A stretch of DNA of 64,000 nt, from assembly GCF_014803405.1 (NCBI RefSeq), contig NZ_JACYFG010000036.1, positions 496,001-560,000 on the forward strand, written 5' to 3'. Shown one piece after another: positions 26,763 through 35,859 of the stretch; position 1 is the stretch's first letter, and every line of letters begins with the position of its first letter. The DNA comes from Pelagicoccus enzymogenes (GTDB lineage Bacteria; Verrucomicrobiota; Verrucomicrobiia; Opitutales; Opitutaceae). Both the position numbers and the translations under genes were made by a program. The notes below the pieces were generated by a model that searched no databases, was not told where the DNA came from, and was given only the letters and a program-made list of their open reading frames with translations.

Positions 26763-28280
26763 ATGACAGCCCCCACTCGTACATTCCACCTAGCCCTGAG
26801 CTTCCTTTGCTTTGCGGCCCTCGCGAACCTCGGCTTCGCCGCCGTGAAAACGTTTCCGGCCCCCCCGGACAACGAGCACGCTGTGGTACCGCAGTCGCAG
26901 CGCTACGCAGTTAGGATCGCCCAAGGCGGAAAGGCTTCGCCATCGTTCGTCTACCAAAGCGACGCCGGCTTGGCGGGGCCCGGTTCCCAGTGGGTGGAGG
27001 GACGCTCCGTTTCTTGGACGGACTTCGAGCTGAGCGGTACCGCCACAATCGAGGTCTCCCTTCCCGGAGCGCAGATTTCAGAAAGCGAAGAGATCACCGT
27101 CTACCCTCTCCGCCACGGCATCGTACCCACTGTCTCCAACGGCAAGGCGCGTTTCCAGATCCCCGGCGAAGGGCACTACGTTCTGACAGTGGGCGAAAAC
27201 GGCTTCGACCACGCCCTCTGCCTCTTTGCCAACCCACTCTCGCTCACGCCCCCGAGCTTGGCCGACTCCCCGAAAATTTACTTCCCCGAACCCGGCGACA
27301 ACCGCGACCTCATAAAACGCATCGGCCAAGCCGAGGAGCTACACTTCGCGCCCGGAGCCTACCAGTTGGGTGGCGGCAAGCTGGTACTTCCCAAGAACAT
27401 CAAGCGCGTGCATATCGCCGGCGGCGCTGTGGTGTATGGAGCCTTCTTCGTTGGACATGACAATGTGACCATCGACGGCCACGGACTTCTTTCCGGCCGC
27501 TACCTCAAGCACCGCGAGGCTCATCTCATCGAAACGCCCTCCAACGTCGGGCACACCATCGTCGATGGCCTCACCGTATCCGATTTCCCCTACTTTGCCG
27601 TGCGCCTGCTCGGGCACGATTCCGTGATCAAGAACGTCAAAACTGTTGGCCCCTGGGTCTACAACGCCGACGGCTTCGTCGCCTGGAAACGCTCCACCAT
27701 CCGCGACTCCTTCATCATGGCCAACGACGATTCCATCAAAGTCTACGACAGCAACGTATCGGTAAGGGATTGCGTCATCTGGAACCTCAACAACGGCGCC
27801 TGCCTCCAGCTCGGCTGGTCCTCCCTCGACGCCCACGACATCGTAGTAGACGGCATCGACATTATCCGCACCGAATGGCGCCCCGAGTCCAACGCCGCCA
27901 ACAACGGCGTCATCAACCTGCGCCTTTCCAGAGGCGGGGAAAACATCCAGTCCAACCTGCTCTTCCAAAACATCCGCGTCGACACCCCGGTGCTCCGCAT
28001 CTTCGACCTGCGCATGGACGGCATGGGCCCCGAACGCCCCGCCAACAAGCACCGCTTCCACAACGCCACCTTCCGCAACATCGACGCCAAGATGCTCACG
28101 CTGGAAGGCAATCCCAACAACCACAACTACATCATCCCCTACGACCAAGACTACGGCTTCAAAAACCTCGTCTTCGAAAACCTCACCATAAACGGCACCC
28201 CCATCACTGCTCAAAACGCCGCCACCGCCGGCCGCTTCATCATCGACGAAAAGTCCCTCCCCGAAGTCACCTTCAAATAA
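26763..28280 (+). CDS. GH28-like right-handed beta-helix glycosidase
   Basis: 505 aa from ATG at 26763, giving a signal peptide (MTAPTRTFHLALSFLCFAALANLGFA). An N-terminal beta-sandwich (~30-180) precedes a right-handed beta-helix. The catalytic region reads NADGFVAWKRSTIRDSFIMANDDSIKV, with the Asp and Asp-Asp pattern of GH28/GH49 enzymes, followed by NNGACLQLGW. The canonical polygalacturonase NTD and GHG motifs are altered, so this may be another member of the beta-helix hydrolase group (GH28, GH49 or a related family). It is probably exported and acts on a polysaccharide, with two sulfatases directly downstream. Confidence 0.75.
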   Translation: MTAPTRTFHLALSFLCFAALANLGFAAVKTFPAPPDNEHAVVPQSQRYAVRIAQGGKASPSFVYQSDAGLAGPGSQWVEGRSVSWTDFELSGTATIEVSLPGAQISESEEITVYPLRHGIVPTVSNGKARFQIPGEGHYVLTVGENGFDHALCLFANPLSLTPPSLADSPKIYFPEPGDNRDLIKRIGQAEELHFAPGAYQLGGGKLVLPKNIKRVHIAGGAVVYGAFFVGHDNVTIDGHGLLSGRYLKHREAHLIETPSNVGHTIVDGLTVSDFPYFAVRLLGHDSVIKNVKTVGPWVYNADGFVAWKRSTIRDSFIMANDDSIKVYDSNVSVRDCVIWNLNNGACLQLGWSSLDAHDIVVDGIDIIRTEWRPESNAANNGVINLRLSRGGENIQSNLLFQNIRVDTPVLRIFDLRMDGMGPERPANKHRFHNATFRNIDAKMLTLEGNPNNHNYIIPYDQDYGFKNLVFENLTINGTPITAQNAATAGRFIIDEKSLPEVTFK

Positions 28281-28286
28281 GGCCTC

Positions 28287-28345
28287 CCAGGAAGCGGCCT
28301 CGAGCCGCGCTACCCCCAACGTAGGAGCGACCTGCTCGCGAAAAA
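28287..28345 (+). repeat. REP pair (variant R2 + R2 copy 2)
   Basis: A variant unit, GGAAGCGGCC-TCGA-GCCGCG, is followed by GTAGGAGCGACC-TGC-TCGCGAAAA starting at 28321. The same two-REP order recurs at 29918-29980 before the next sulfatase. Confidence 0.65.
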
Positions 28346-28363
28346 CATTCCGTGCCCAACATC

Positions 28364-29911
28364 ATGATACGCAAAATCTCAACCCTCCTCTTCAGCCTCG
28401 TCGCTATCCACTCTTCCCTCTTCGCAGAGAAAGCTCCCAATTTCCTCTTCATCGCCATCGACGACCTCAAGCCAGTGCTCGGCTACCAATCCGAGTTGCC
28501 CGGCAACTTCCTGCAGGAGCTCTATCCCGATCCTGCCAAGCGGCGGGCGATCGCCGCAGTCCTATCCCCCAACCTCGATCGCCTCGCCAGCTCCGGCGTC
28601 GCCTTCAACCGCGCCTTCTGCGCCTCCTCCGTCTGCCGCCCATCCCGCACCGCCATCATGACCGGCTTCCGCCCCCACGTTTCCGGCATCGTCGGAAACG
28701 CCGACGGCTACTTCCGCAAAAAAAGCCACCCCAAGGAACTGCGCGAAGCCATCACCCTGCCCCAGTTCCTGCGCAGCCAAGGCTACTACGCGGCGGGTAC
28801 CGGCAAGATCCTGCATACCGGGTCTGACCTCGAAGCGGACTTTCCCATCTCCTGGGACCAATGGTTCAACGAAGCCCCCGCTCCCGCCGATCGCGGCCGT
28901 CGCGCCCTGAGTCCTTGGTCCACCAACGACAGCAAGAAAAGCAAGATGAAGTTCGGGGCCGACTACGGACCGATCGAGGGCCAGGAGGACTACGGCAACG
29001 CCGACCTGATCGCCCGCCTTCTGCTGGAAGGCACCGTATCCGTGGGCGATCGCTCCGCCAGCATCTCTCCCGATCAACCCTTCTTTCTCGCCTGCGGAAT
29101 CTTCCGTCCCCACCTACCGCTCTTCGCCCCCAAGGAACTGGTCGACTTGTTTCCCACCGAGGACATGGCCCTCAACCACGAGACTCTAGAGTCCTACTAC
29201 CAAGACCTCGCCGACACGCCCGACGGACTACCAAAGGACAAACTCTCCGGCCCGCTCGGCGACGCTCTCAAAGTCGGCCTCGAGCACGGCAAGGAGAAAG
29301 GGATCAAAGACGGCGACCTCATCGCCTACCGCGAGTCCATACGCCACTACCTTGCCAGCGTCGCCCTCGCCGACCGCTGCGTCGGTCGCCTCATCGATGC
29401 CCTCGAAGCCAGCCCTTACGCCGACAACACCATCGTCGTGCTCTGGTCCGACCACGGCTGGTACCTCGGCGAAAAGTACCTCTTCCTCAAGACCCGCGTG
29501 TGGGACGAAGCGGCCAACAGCGTGCTCATCATCCGCGATCCGCGCGAAGGGCAGCAAGGCCAAGGCCCTTGCTCCAGCCCCGTCAACCTGCAGGACCTCT
29601 ACCCAACCATCTCCCAACTCGCCGGCCTTACGCCCCCACCGCACGTGGCAGGCGCCAGTATCCAATCTTTGATACAAGCTCCGCAGGCCGACTGGGACAT
29701 TCCCTCCCTCACCACTTGGCACGGCAACGAATCCATCCGCATCGGCCCCTGGGCCTACCTCCGCTACGACAAGGACCCCGCTCAATCGGAGCTTTACCAC
29801 ATCCCCAGCGATCCGGACGAACGAAACAATCTCGCCAAGGACCCGAAACACCAAGCCAAGCGCCAAGAGCTCGACGCCCTCCTAAACGCCACCCTCGCCT
29901 CTAAAAAGTAG
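28364..29911 (+). CDS. Exported sulfatase, iduronate-2-sulfatase-like
   Basis: 515 aa from ATG at 28364; the upstream GTG at 28352 gives a poorer signal peptide. Signal peptide MIRKISTLLFSLVAIHSSLFA, then NFLFIAIDDLKPVLGYQ (metal Asp-Asp). The formylglycine Cys is in SSVCRPSRTAIMTGFRP, the GTGKILHTG Lys and WSDHGWYLGEKY Asp-His follow. The DDLKPxLG and SDHGWxLGE wording is typical of iduronate-2-sulfatase-like S1 members. It is expected to desulfate saccharides in the periplasm. A formylglycine-generating enzyme is needed and is not in the window. Confidence 0.9.
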   Translation: MIRKISTLLFSLVAIHSSLFAEKAPNFLFIAIDDLKPVLGYQSELPGNFLQELYPDPAKRRAIAAVLSPNLDRLASSGVAFNRAFCASSVCRPSRTAIMTGFRPHVSGIVGNADGYFRKKSHPKELREAITLPQFLRSQGYYAAGTGKILHTGSDLEADFPISWDQWFNEAPAPADRGRRALSPWSTNDSKKSKMKFGADYGPIEGQEDYGNADLIARLLLEGTVSVGDRSASISPDQPFFLACGIFRPHLPLFAPKELVDLFPTEDMALNHETLESYYQDLADTPDGLPKDKLSGPLGDALKVGLEHGKEKGIKDGDLIAYRESIRHYLASVALADRCVGRLIDALEASPYADNTIVVLWSDHGWYLGEKYLFLKTRVWDEAANSVLIIRDPREGQQGQGPCSSPVNLQDLYPTISQLAGLTPPPHVAGASIQSLIQAPQADWDIPSLTTWHGNESIRIGPWAYLRYDKDPAQSELYHIPSDPDERNNLAKDPKHQAKRQELDALLNATLASKK

Positions 29912-29917
29912 AAGCTG

Positions 29918-29981
29918 GAAGCGGCCTTGCGCCGCGATTCACCACAACCAAATCAAGTAGGAGCGACCTCGGTCGCGAAAA
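29918..29981 (+). repeat. REP pair (variant R2 + R2 copy 3)
   Basis: GGAAGCGGCC-TTGC-GCCGCG followed by GTAGGAGCGACC-TC-GGTCGCGAAAA at 29957. Same arrangement as 28287-28345. Confidence 0.65.
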
Positions 29982-30000
29982 TCCCCCCGTAACCACTCCC

Positions 30001-31593
30001 ATGATACGCAATATCTTCCTAACAACCCTCGCCACCGTCACCCTCCTAGCCTCATCGTCCCACCTTCAAGCCGACGACCTCAGCCCCTCCCGCCCCAACA
30101 TCCTCTTCGCGATCGCCGACGACGCCAGCTGGAAACACTTCGGCGCCTACGGAGCCACCTGGATCGACACGCCTCACTTCGACCAGCTCGCAAGCAACGG
30201 CCTGCTCTTCACCAAGGCCTACACTCCCAACGCCAAGTGCGGTCCCTCCCGCACCGCCCTGCTCACCGGACGCAATTCATGGCAACTGGAGGAGCTCGCT
30301 AACCACTGGGTCGACTACCCTGTCGGAAAGTACCAAACCTATCACGAGACCCTCGACAAAAACGGCTACCACGTCGGCTACACCGGAAAAGGCTGGTCTC
30401 CCGGAGACCCCGGCACCCTGCCCAATGGCAAGAAACGCGCCCTGCTCGCCAAGACCTACAATCAGGCGAAGCTGAATCCACCCGCTGAATACATCTCCAA
30501 TATCGACTACACGGAAAACTTCCGCAACTTCCTCGCCGACCGCCAAGCGGGCCAACCATTCTGCTTCTGGTACGGCTCCAACGAACCGCATCGGGCCTAC
30601 GAATACGGAGCCGGCATCAAGTACGGCAACAAGCAACTCAGCGACATCCCCAAGGTTCCCGAGTTCTGGCCAGATACCGAGGAAGTTCGCACCGATATGC
30701 TCGACTACGCCTACGAGATCGAATGGTTCGACAAGCACCTCGGTAACATGATCGAGATCCTGCGCGAAACCGGCGAACTGGACAATACCCTCATCATCGT
30801 CACCTCCGACAACGGCATGCCCTTCCCCCGAGTCAAAGGCCAAGAGTACGAATACTCCAACCACATGCCCTTCGCCATCATGTGGCCAAACGGCATCACG
30901 CGTCCGGGCCGCATCATCGACGACTACGTCAGCTTCATCGACGTTGCCCCCACCATTCTCGAGCTGGCCCAAGTCGACGGCGAGGCTGAAGGCATGGCAC
31001 CCATCACCGGCAAGAGCCTGACCAGCCTTCTCTATTCCGATCGCTCCGGACGTATCGATCCCGCTCGCAACTATGCGTTAATCGGCAAAGAGCGTCACGA
31101 CATCGGCCGTCCCAACGATACAGGCTATCCCATTCGCGGCATTTTCAAGGACGACTTCCTGCTCCTGCAGAACTTCAAGACGGAACGCTGGCCTGCTGGA
31201 CATCCACAAACTGGATACATGAATATCGACAAAAGCCCGACTAAAACCGCGGTGCTCGAAGCACGCTACCAACCCGACCAACGCCTTTACTGGCAGTGGA
31301 ACGTCGGCAAGCGCCCCGAGCTCGAATTTTACGACGTGGCCAATGACGAAGCCTGTATCCACAACCTGGCCAACAGCCCCGTCTACCAAGAACGGATCAA
31401 AGAGATGCACGCCCTCATGCTGGCAGAGCTGGAAAAACAGAACGACCCTCGCCTCGCCGGCAAGGGCGACAGCTTCGACCAATACGAATTCGGGCGGGAC
31501 GGAATGATCAACTTCTTCAACAAGCTCATGAACGGAACGCAAGAAGACATGGGCTGGTACAACCCTGCCGACGTGCAACCCGAAGAAGACTAG
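30001..31593 (+). CDS. Exported sulfatase, heparan N-sulfatase-like
   Basis: 530 aa. Signal peptide MIRNIFLTTLATVTLLASSSHLQA, then PNILFAIADDASWKHFGAYG with the metal Asp pair. The formylglycine Cys is in NAKCGPSRTALLTGRN, followed by GYTGKGWSPGDPG and VTSDNGMPFPRVKG. The DDASWKHxGxYG/NAKCxPSR combination is typical of N-sulfoglucosamine sulfohydrolase-like S1 members (S1_8-like). It probably acts in the periplasm. It is in tandem with the previous sulfatase, separated by a REP pair, which suggests a polymer carrying more than one sulfate ester type. Confidence 0.9.
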   Translation: MIRNIFLTTLATVTLLASSSHLQADDLSPSRPNILFAIADDASWKHFGAYGATWIDTPHFDQLASNGLLFTKAYTPNAKCGPSRTALLTGRNSWQLEELANHWVDYPVGKYQTYHETLDKNGYHVGYTGKGWSPGDPGTLPNGKKRALLAKTYNQAKLNPPAEYISNIDYTENFRNFLADRQAGQPFCFWYGSNEPHRAYEYGAGIKYGNKQLSDIPKVPEFWPDTEEVRTDMLDYAYEIEWFDKHLGNMIEILRETGELDNTLIIVTSDNGMPFPRVKGQEYEYSNHMPFAIMWPNGITRPGRIIDDYVSFIDVAPTILELAQVDGEAEGMAPITGKSLTSLLYSDRSGRIDPARNYALIGKERHDIGRPNDTGYPIRGIFKDDFLLLQNFKTERWPAGHPQTGYMNIDKSPTKTAVLEARYQPDQRLYWQWNVGKRPELEFYDVANDEACIHNLANSPVYQERIKEMHALMLAELEKQNDPRLAGKGDSFDQYEFGRDGMINFFNKLMNGTQEDMGWYNPADVQPEED

Positions 31594-31676
31594 TGCAGTC
31601 GCTCGCGCCACGCCGCCTGCACCGAATCGCAGACCGGCTGGTACCGAAGCAACGCGACACATTCACCGGTCCCTCC

Positions 31677-31711
31677 TGGAGGGACGACTTCCACGTCGTC
31701 CGCGCTGCAGG
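31677..31711 (+). repeat. REP-like hairpin, family R3, copy 2
   Basis: TGGAGGGACG, a GACTTCCACGTC middle, then GTCCGCGCTGCAGG. It is almost identical at both ends to the copy at 681-715. Lying between converging genes, it may terminate both. Confidence 0.65.
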
Positions 31712-31726
31712 ATAACAGCGCCGCCC

Positions 31727-33187
31727 CTACCCGAGTCGCCCTTCTTTCTCGTACTCTCGAGCGATGGCGAGTTCGATATCCCTCGCCTCCAACACATGGT
31801 CGCCGCGTTCCAGCGACTGCAGGCTCGCGTACTGCAGCACGTTGGCGATGTTCGCCCCCGTCAGCTCGTGACGCTGGCAAAGCTGCGTCAGGTTCACTCG
31901 CTCCGACAAGCTGGCCTGGCGCGGCAGCATGCGGCTCCAGATGCGCTGACGCTCCTCCGCGTTCGGCTTGGGAAAATGGATGACCGACTGGAATCGCCGG
32001 AGAAAGGCCTCGTCGATGTTGGTGCGCAAATTGGAGGCCAGTATGACCAAGCCCCCGAAGGTTTCCACCCGCTGCAATAGATAGGACGTCTCCTGGTTCG
32101 CATAGCGATCGTGCGAATCCTTCACCCCGGTGCGTTTTCCGAACAAGGCGTCCGCTTCGTCGAAAAAGAGAATCCAGTTCTTGTCCTCCGCCTTCGCGAA
32201 AATGCGCGAAAGGTTTTTCTCCGTCTCCCCGATGTACTTCGACACCACGAGCGACAAATCGATTCGGTAAACGTCGCGTCCGGTCTGCTTGCCTAGCAGA
32301 GAGGCGGTCAAAGTCTTTCCCGTGCCCGAAGGACCGTAAAACAGAGCCCGGTAGCCGGGCTTTATGAAGCGCTCCAGCTCCCAGTCCACCAACAAGGTAT
32401 CGCCATGGCGTATCCAAGATTCAATTTCACGGACTTCGGCAGCAGTTTGCTTCTCCAGCACCAGATCGTCCCAATCCAGCTTGGTGCTCAGGCGCTGGGC
32501 CGGAAAGTCCGGCCCCAAGCGCGGGCGGCGCGTCGGCAGCCCCATGATCTGGTCCACCACGTCCTCGCCAAGCTCCAGCCGACCGCTGGCCCATGACTCG
32601 TTGCCCCGCGGCTTTTCCAAGCGCAGCACTCCCTTACGAGCAAAGGCATGCTCCTCGTCGAACAGGCTCAGCACCTCCAAACGTTCGTCGATCTCCAACG
32701 CCCCCAGCAAAAACATCACGGTCTCCCCCGTCGGCAAGAAAAGGCGCGAATCCTTGCCGCGCACCCCTCCGATCCGCGGATAGTCAGCCGCTTTGGTCAA
32801 GGCCCCCGCGATCGCCTCGTCGAATAAATGAGGCTGCAGGTGAGTCGCCAATGCAGCCGCAAAGACCACCCCCTCCGACTCGGTCAACAGGACTCCCGGC
32901 AAGGCTGCTCTCACTCCGGCGAAGCTTTTCGCGGGCACGAGTTTACCGAAGGGCTTCGGTTTGGCGCCCGACTCCAATTCCCGGATACGAGCGGCGATCA
33001 GTTTGGCGAGGGATGAAAATGCAGTGCGAAGATCTTTCACGACGGTATAAGTTGGATTTCCGTTTTGGGACAGCAAAAGAGTGCTCGTATCTACCGTTTC
33101 GGTCAATTTCCGATCACCGTATTGTCTGCAGCTCACTTCTTTTCGTTCCGCCTTCCTCGCCTTCAAACGGGCCAGCCGATTGTTCAC
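31727..33187 (-). CDS. Orphan AAA+ ATPase of the contractile-injection-system type
   Basis: 486 aa from GTG at 33187. The N-terminal ~250 residues are a family-specific helical domain. The AAA core follows: Walker A GPSGTGKT (285-292), Walker B ILFFDEADALFG (~339-350), sensor-1 ASNLRTNIDEAFLRRF. Single-ring AAA+ proteins of this layout occur as the conserved ATPase of extracellular contractile injection systems (Afp15-like), but also alone in many genomes. No sheath, baseplate or tail genes are in the window, so its role here is unassigned. It is convergent with the sulfatase gene and divergent from the transporter operon. Confidence 0.82.
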   Translation of the reverse strand: MNNRLARLKARKAERKEVSCRQYGDRKLTETVDTSTLLLSQNGNPTYTVVKDLRTAFSSLAKLIAARIRELESGAKPKPFGKLVPAKSFAGVRAALPGVLLTESEGVVFAAALATHLQPHLFDEAIAGALTKAADYPRIGGVRGKDSRLFLPTGETVMFLLGALEIDERLEVLSLFDEEHAFARKGVLRLEKPRGNESWASGRLELGEDVVDQIMGLPTRRPRLGPDFPAQRLSTKLDWDDLVLEKQTAAEVREIESWIRHGDTLLVDWELERFIKPGYRALFYGPSGTGKTLTASLLGKQTGRDVYRIDLSLVVSKYIGETEKNLSRIFAKAEDKNWILFFDEADALFGKRTGVKDSHDRYANQETSYLLQRVETFGGLVILASNLRTNIDEAFLRRFQSVIHFPKPNAEERQRIWSRMLPRQASLSERVNLTQLCQRHELTGANIANVLQYASLQSLERGDHVLEARDIELAIAREYEKEGRLG

Positions 33188-33293
33188 TTATGACCGTTTC
33201 CAGCAGGCGACACTGCGTAATTTGAGGCGATTTGCCCCGAAACGGGGACATCTTCGGATCTGGCGCAGCCGATGCTCACGGGACACCAGAATC

Positions 33294-33321
33294 GTAATAC
33301 GATTACACTAATTCGTATTAC
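33294..33321. promoter_or_regulatory. NikR-type operator upstream of the ABC transporter
   Basis: A 28-bp inverted repeat: GTAATACG-N12-CGTATTAC (the pairing extends by one A-T inward). Read as GTAATA-N16-TATTAC it has the same geometry as the E. coli NikR site (6 + 16 + 6). It lies 30 bp before the binding-protein ATG. A matching site lies upstream of the NikR-like gene at 39032. Confidence 0.75.
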
Positions 33322-33351
33322 CACCTATTGAAACTGAACAGCCATAACTCT

Positions 33352-34344
33352 ATGAAGTTCCTCCGTCTCGCAAAACGCGCCGTCTCCTCCCTCGCCCTCC
33401 TCGCCGCCTTGCCGCTCGCGCAGGCTGAACCGCTCAAGATCGGTTACTCCGACTGGCCAGGCTGGGTTGCCTGGGAAATTGGCATCCAAAAAGGCTGGTT
33501 CGCCGAAGAAGGCGTGGAAGTCGATTTCCAGTGGATGGACTACGTCGCATCCATGGACGCCTACGCCGCCGGCTTGCTCGACGCGGTTACCATGACCAAC
33601 GGCGACGCCCTCGTCACCGGCGGCACCGGCAAGCCTTCCGTAGGCATCATCATCAACGACTTCTCCAACGGCAACGACATGATCGTGGCCGCTCCGGGCA
33701 TCGATTCGCTCGCTGACCTGAAGGGCAAGAAGATCGGCCTCGAAGAAGGATTCGTGATTCATCTTCTCCTTATGAAGGGCGCCGAAGCCGCTGGCATCGA
33801 TCCTTCCGAATTCACCATCGTCAACACTCCCACCAACGAGACGCCTCAAGTGCTCGCCTCCGGAGCCGTCGACGCCATCGGAGCCTGGCAGCCGAACTCC
33901 GGACAAGCCCTCAAGACCGTGGCCAACTCAAAGCCCGTTCTCACTTCGGCCGACGTTCCTGGCGTCATCTACGACCTGCTCTGCGTCGACCCTGAAAGTC
34001 TGGAAAAACGCCGCGGCGACTGGATGAAGGTGGTCAAGGTCTGGTACCGCATCGTGGACTTCATCAAGGACGAGGACAACCTCGACGAAGCTTTGGAAAT
34101 CCTCTCCGCCCGCGTGGCCATCACTCCAGAAGAGTACGAACCGTTTTTCGCCGGAACCTACATCCTTAGCTTGGAAGAAGTCCTCCCCATCTGGAAAAAG
34201 GCGAAGGGCCTCAAGTCCGTCTACGGTTCCACGGTCATCTCCGACGAATTCAACGTATCCATGGGAGTATACGACGAGCCGCTCAAAACAGAGCAGTACC
34301 TCGATCCTAGCCTTACCAAGGAATACGCCAAGTCAGTCAAGTAA
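33352..34344 (+). CDS. ABC transporter substrate-binding protein (NitT/TauT, guanidine/urea-cluster type)
   Basis: 330 aa from ATG at 33352, with signal peptide [25 protein letters not shown]. The NMT1/SsuA-like fold is visible in [39 protein letters not shown] and [16 protein letters not shown]. This subtype is usually annotated as urea-carboxylase-related ABC transporter binding protein. It is periplasmic and likely delivers guanidine, urea or a related nitrogen compound. A hairpin and 123 bp separate it from the permease. Confidence 0.88.
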   Translation: MKFLRLAKRAVSSLALLAALPLAQAEPLKIGYSDWPGWVAWEIGIQKGWFAEEGVEVDFQWMDYVASMDAYAAGLLDAVTMTNGDALVTGGTGKPSVGIIINDFSNGNDMIVAAPGIDSLADLKGKKIGLEEGFVIHLLLMKGAEAAGIDPSEFTIVNTPTNETPQVLASGAVDAIGAWQPNSGQALKTVANSKPVLTSADVPGVIYDLLCVDPESLEKRRGDWMKVVKVWYRIVDFIKDEDNLDEALEILSARVAITPEEYEPFFAGTYILSLEEVLPIWKKAKGLKSVYGSTVISDEFNVSMGVYDEPLKTEQYLDPSLTKEYAKSVK

Positions 34345-34379
34345 GCTACCGAGCTGGTTCACTTCCTCGATTTCCCCCC

Positions 34380-34407
34380 AAGGGCGGGCCCTGCCCGGTC
34401 CGCCCTT
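34380..34407 (+). other. Intercistronic hairpin between binding protein and permease
   Basis: AAGGGCGG pairs with CCGCCCTT (8 bp plus partial inner pairs), with only a weak T-run after it. Such a hairpin commonly lets the binding-protein mRNA be more abundant than the downstream permease; that role is inferred. Confidence 0.6.
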
Positions 34408-34467
34408 GTTTCCCTCTGCCTCCCGATCCGGCCTGTCCTCCCGCGCGTCCACCCACCTCACGCCTGA

Positions 34468-35859
34468 ATGAAAATTGGAAAAAGAAGCGGCAAGGTGTCT
34501 AGTCCTTGGCTCGCTATCCGCAAAGACCTAGACGCGAGACAACGCTTCACCCTGAGCTGTCTCTCCTTCATCCTGCCGCTGGCCGCTTGGGCCTTCGTCA
34601 GCTATACGCCCTTCATCTGGCACCCTGACGTCAAGCTGCAGATTTCCGCCGACCGCTCCGACGTCACCACCGTTTACACCGCGGGCGACCACCTCTCCAA
34701 AACCTACTTTCCCGAGTTCGTCGCCGCTATCCAAGCCGACAATGCCGCAACCCTCGCCGCCCGCGAAACGGGCGAAGTCGAGGGACGTGGCTCCACCATC
34801 CGCCGGGCCAACCTCAAGATCGTCCGCCACATCTCCGACGCCGCCGTGGCAAACGATTGGCTCAGCCGCGAGGAAGCGAAAGAGGACGAGCTGCTCTACG
34901 AAGTCTGGCGAGACGTCGCTACCGGCAAGCTCACCGCCAAAACGGTTAAGTTCACCGAGGAGAACCAAGCCATCATCAAGCGTAATTGGGCAATGATGGA
35001 AGAGCTCTCTCCCACCTTCAGCTCGCGGACGCTTCCAGAAGAGCCCATGGAAAAGCTGGTTCCGCAAGGCGTATCCGCCAATCCCGTTTACCTGCCCGCT
35101 CCACACGAAGTAGTGATAAAGGGGATACAGGACTTCACCATCGAATCCGTCGACGACAAGCCCTCCATGCTCGACCGCTACAAGCACTCGCTCAAGATCG
35201 TCTTTTCCGGATTCCTGCTCGCTGCGCTGGTCGGCGTCCCCCTCGGAGTGCTTTGCGGAACCTTCGACTTTTTCTCCAAGCTCTTCGAGCCCTTCATCGA
35301 CTTTTTCCGCTACATGCCCGCTCCGGCCTTCAGCACCTTGCTGGTCGCCGTCTTCCTCGCCCACGACGCGCCCAAAATCGCCCTGGTGTTCGTAGGCACC
35401 TTTTTCCAGCTGGTCCTCGTCGTGGCCAACACCACCCGCCAGCTCGACGCCTCCTTGCTGGAAGCGGCCCAAACGCTCGGCGCCAAAAACCTGACGCTCA
35501 TCCGACGCGTCATCCTGCCCGGCATCACGCCAAACCTTTACAACGACATGCGCATCCTGCTGGGCTGGGCCTGGACCTGGCTGGTCATTGCCGAGCTCAT
35601 TGGCGTTAAGAGCGGACTCACCGAGTTCCTCGAAACGCAAGGCCGCTGGCGCAACTTCGACAGCGTGTTCCCCATCATCATTCTCATCGGGATGTCGGGA
35701 TTCGTCACCGACCAATTCCTCTCTTCCCTGCGAAAGTACCTCTTCCCTTGGACGCCCGAGGCATCGGAGAAAAAACACGGCTTCATCGGCCGCTTCCTTC
35801 TCTGGGTGGTCGATCGCAATGCCTACAGCACCCCTCTCAACGGAAAGGCGAAACAATGA
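34468..35859 (+). CDS. ABC transporter permease with large extracytoplasmic insert
   Basis: 463 aa. TM1 is ~33-48. Residues ~50-235 are a polar, mostly helical segment not found in ordinary NitT/TauT permeases (usually ~260 aa). Then comes the permease core with the EAA loop [21 protein letters not shown] (~330-350). The stop overlaps the ATPase start (ATGA), so the two are translationally coupled. Confidence 0.87.
   Translation: MKIGKRSGKVSSPWLAIRKDLDARQRFTLSCLSFILPLAAWAFVSYTPFIWHPDVKLQISADRSDVTTVYTAGDHLSKTYFPEFVAAIQADNAATLAARETGEVEGRGSTIRRANLKIVRHISDAAVANDWLSREEAKEDELLYEVWRDVATGKLTAKTVKFTEENQAIIKRNWAMMEELSPTFSSRTLPEEPMEKLVPQGVSANPVYLPAPHEVVIKGIQDFTIESVDDKPSMLDRYKHSLKIVFSGFLLAALVGVPLGVLCGTFDFFSKLFEPFIDFFRYMPAPAFSTLLVAVFLAHDAPKIALVFVGTFFQLVLVVANTTRQLDASLLEAAQTLGAKNLTLIRRVILPGITPNLYNDMRILLGWAWTWLVIAELIGVKSGLTEFLETQGRWRNFDSVFPIIILIGMSGFVTDQFLSSLRKYLFPWTPEASEKKHGFIGRFLLWVVDRNAYSTPLNGKAKQ

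Noticed and set aside
33188-33351. Guanidine (ykkC-type) riboswitch upstream of the transporter
   Set aside because: None of the conserved loop sequences of guanidine-I, -II or -III classes was recognisable by eye; the region instead holds the NikR-type palindrome.
34528-35856. A 442-codon minus-strand open frame opposite the ABC permease
   Set aside because: Gly/Asp/Glu/Val-rich antisense composition without any domain; the permease is unambiguous.
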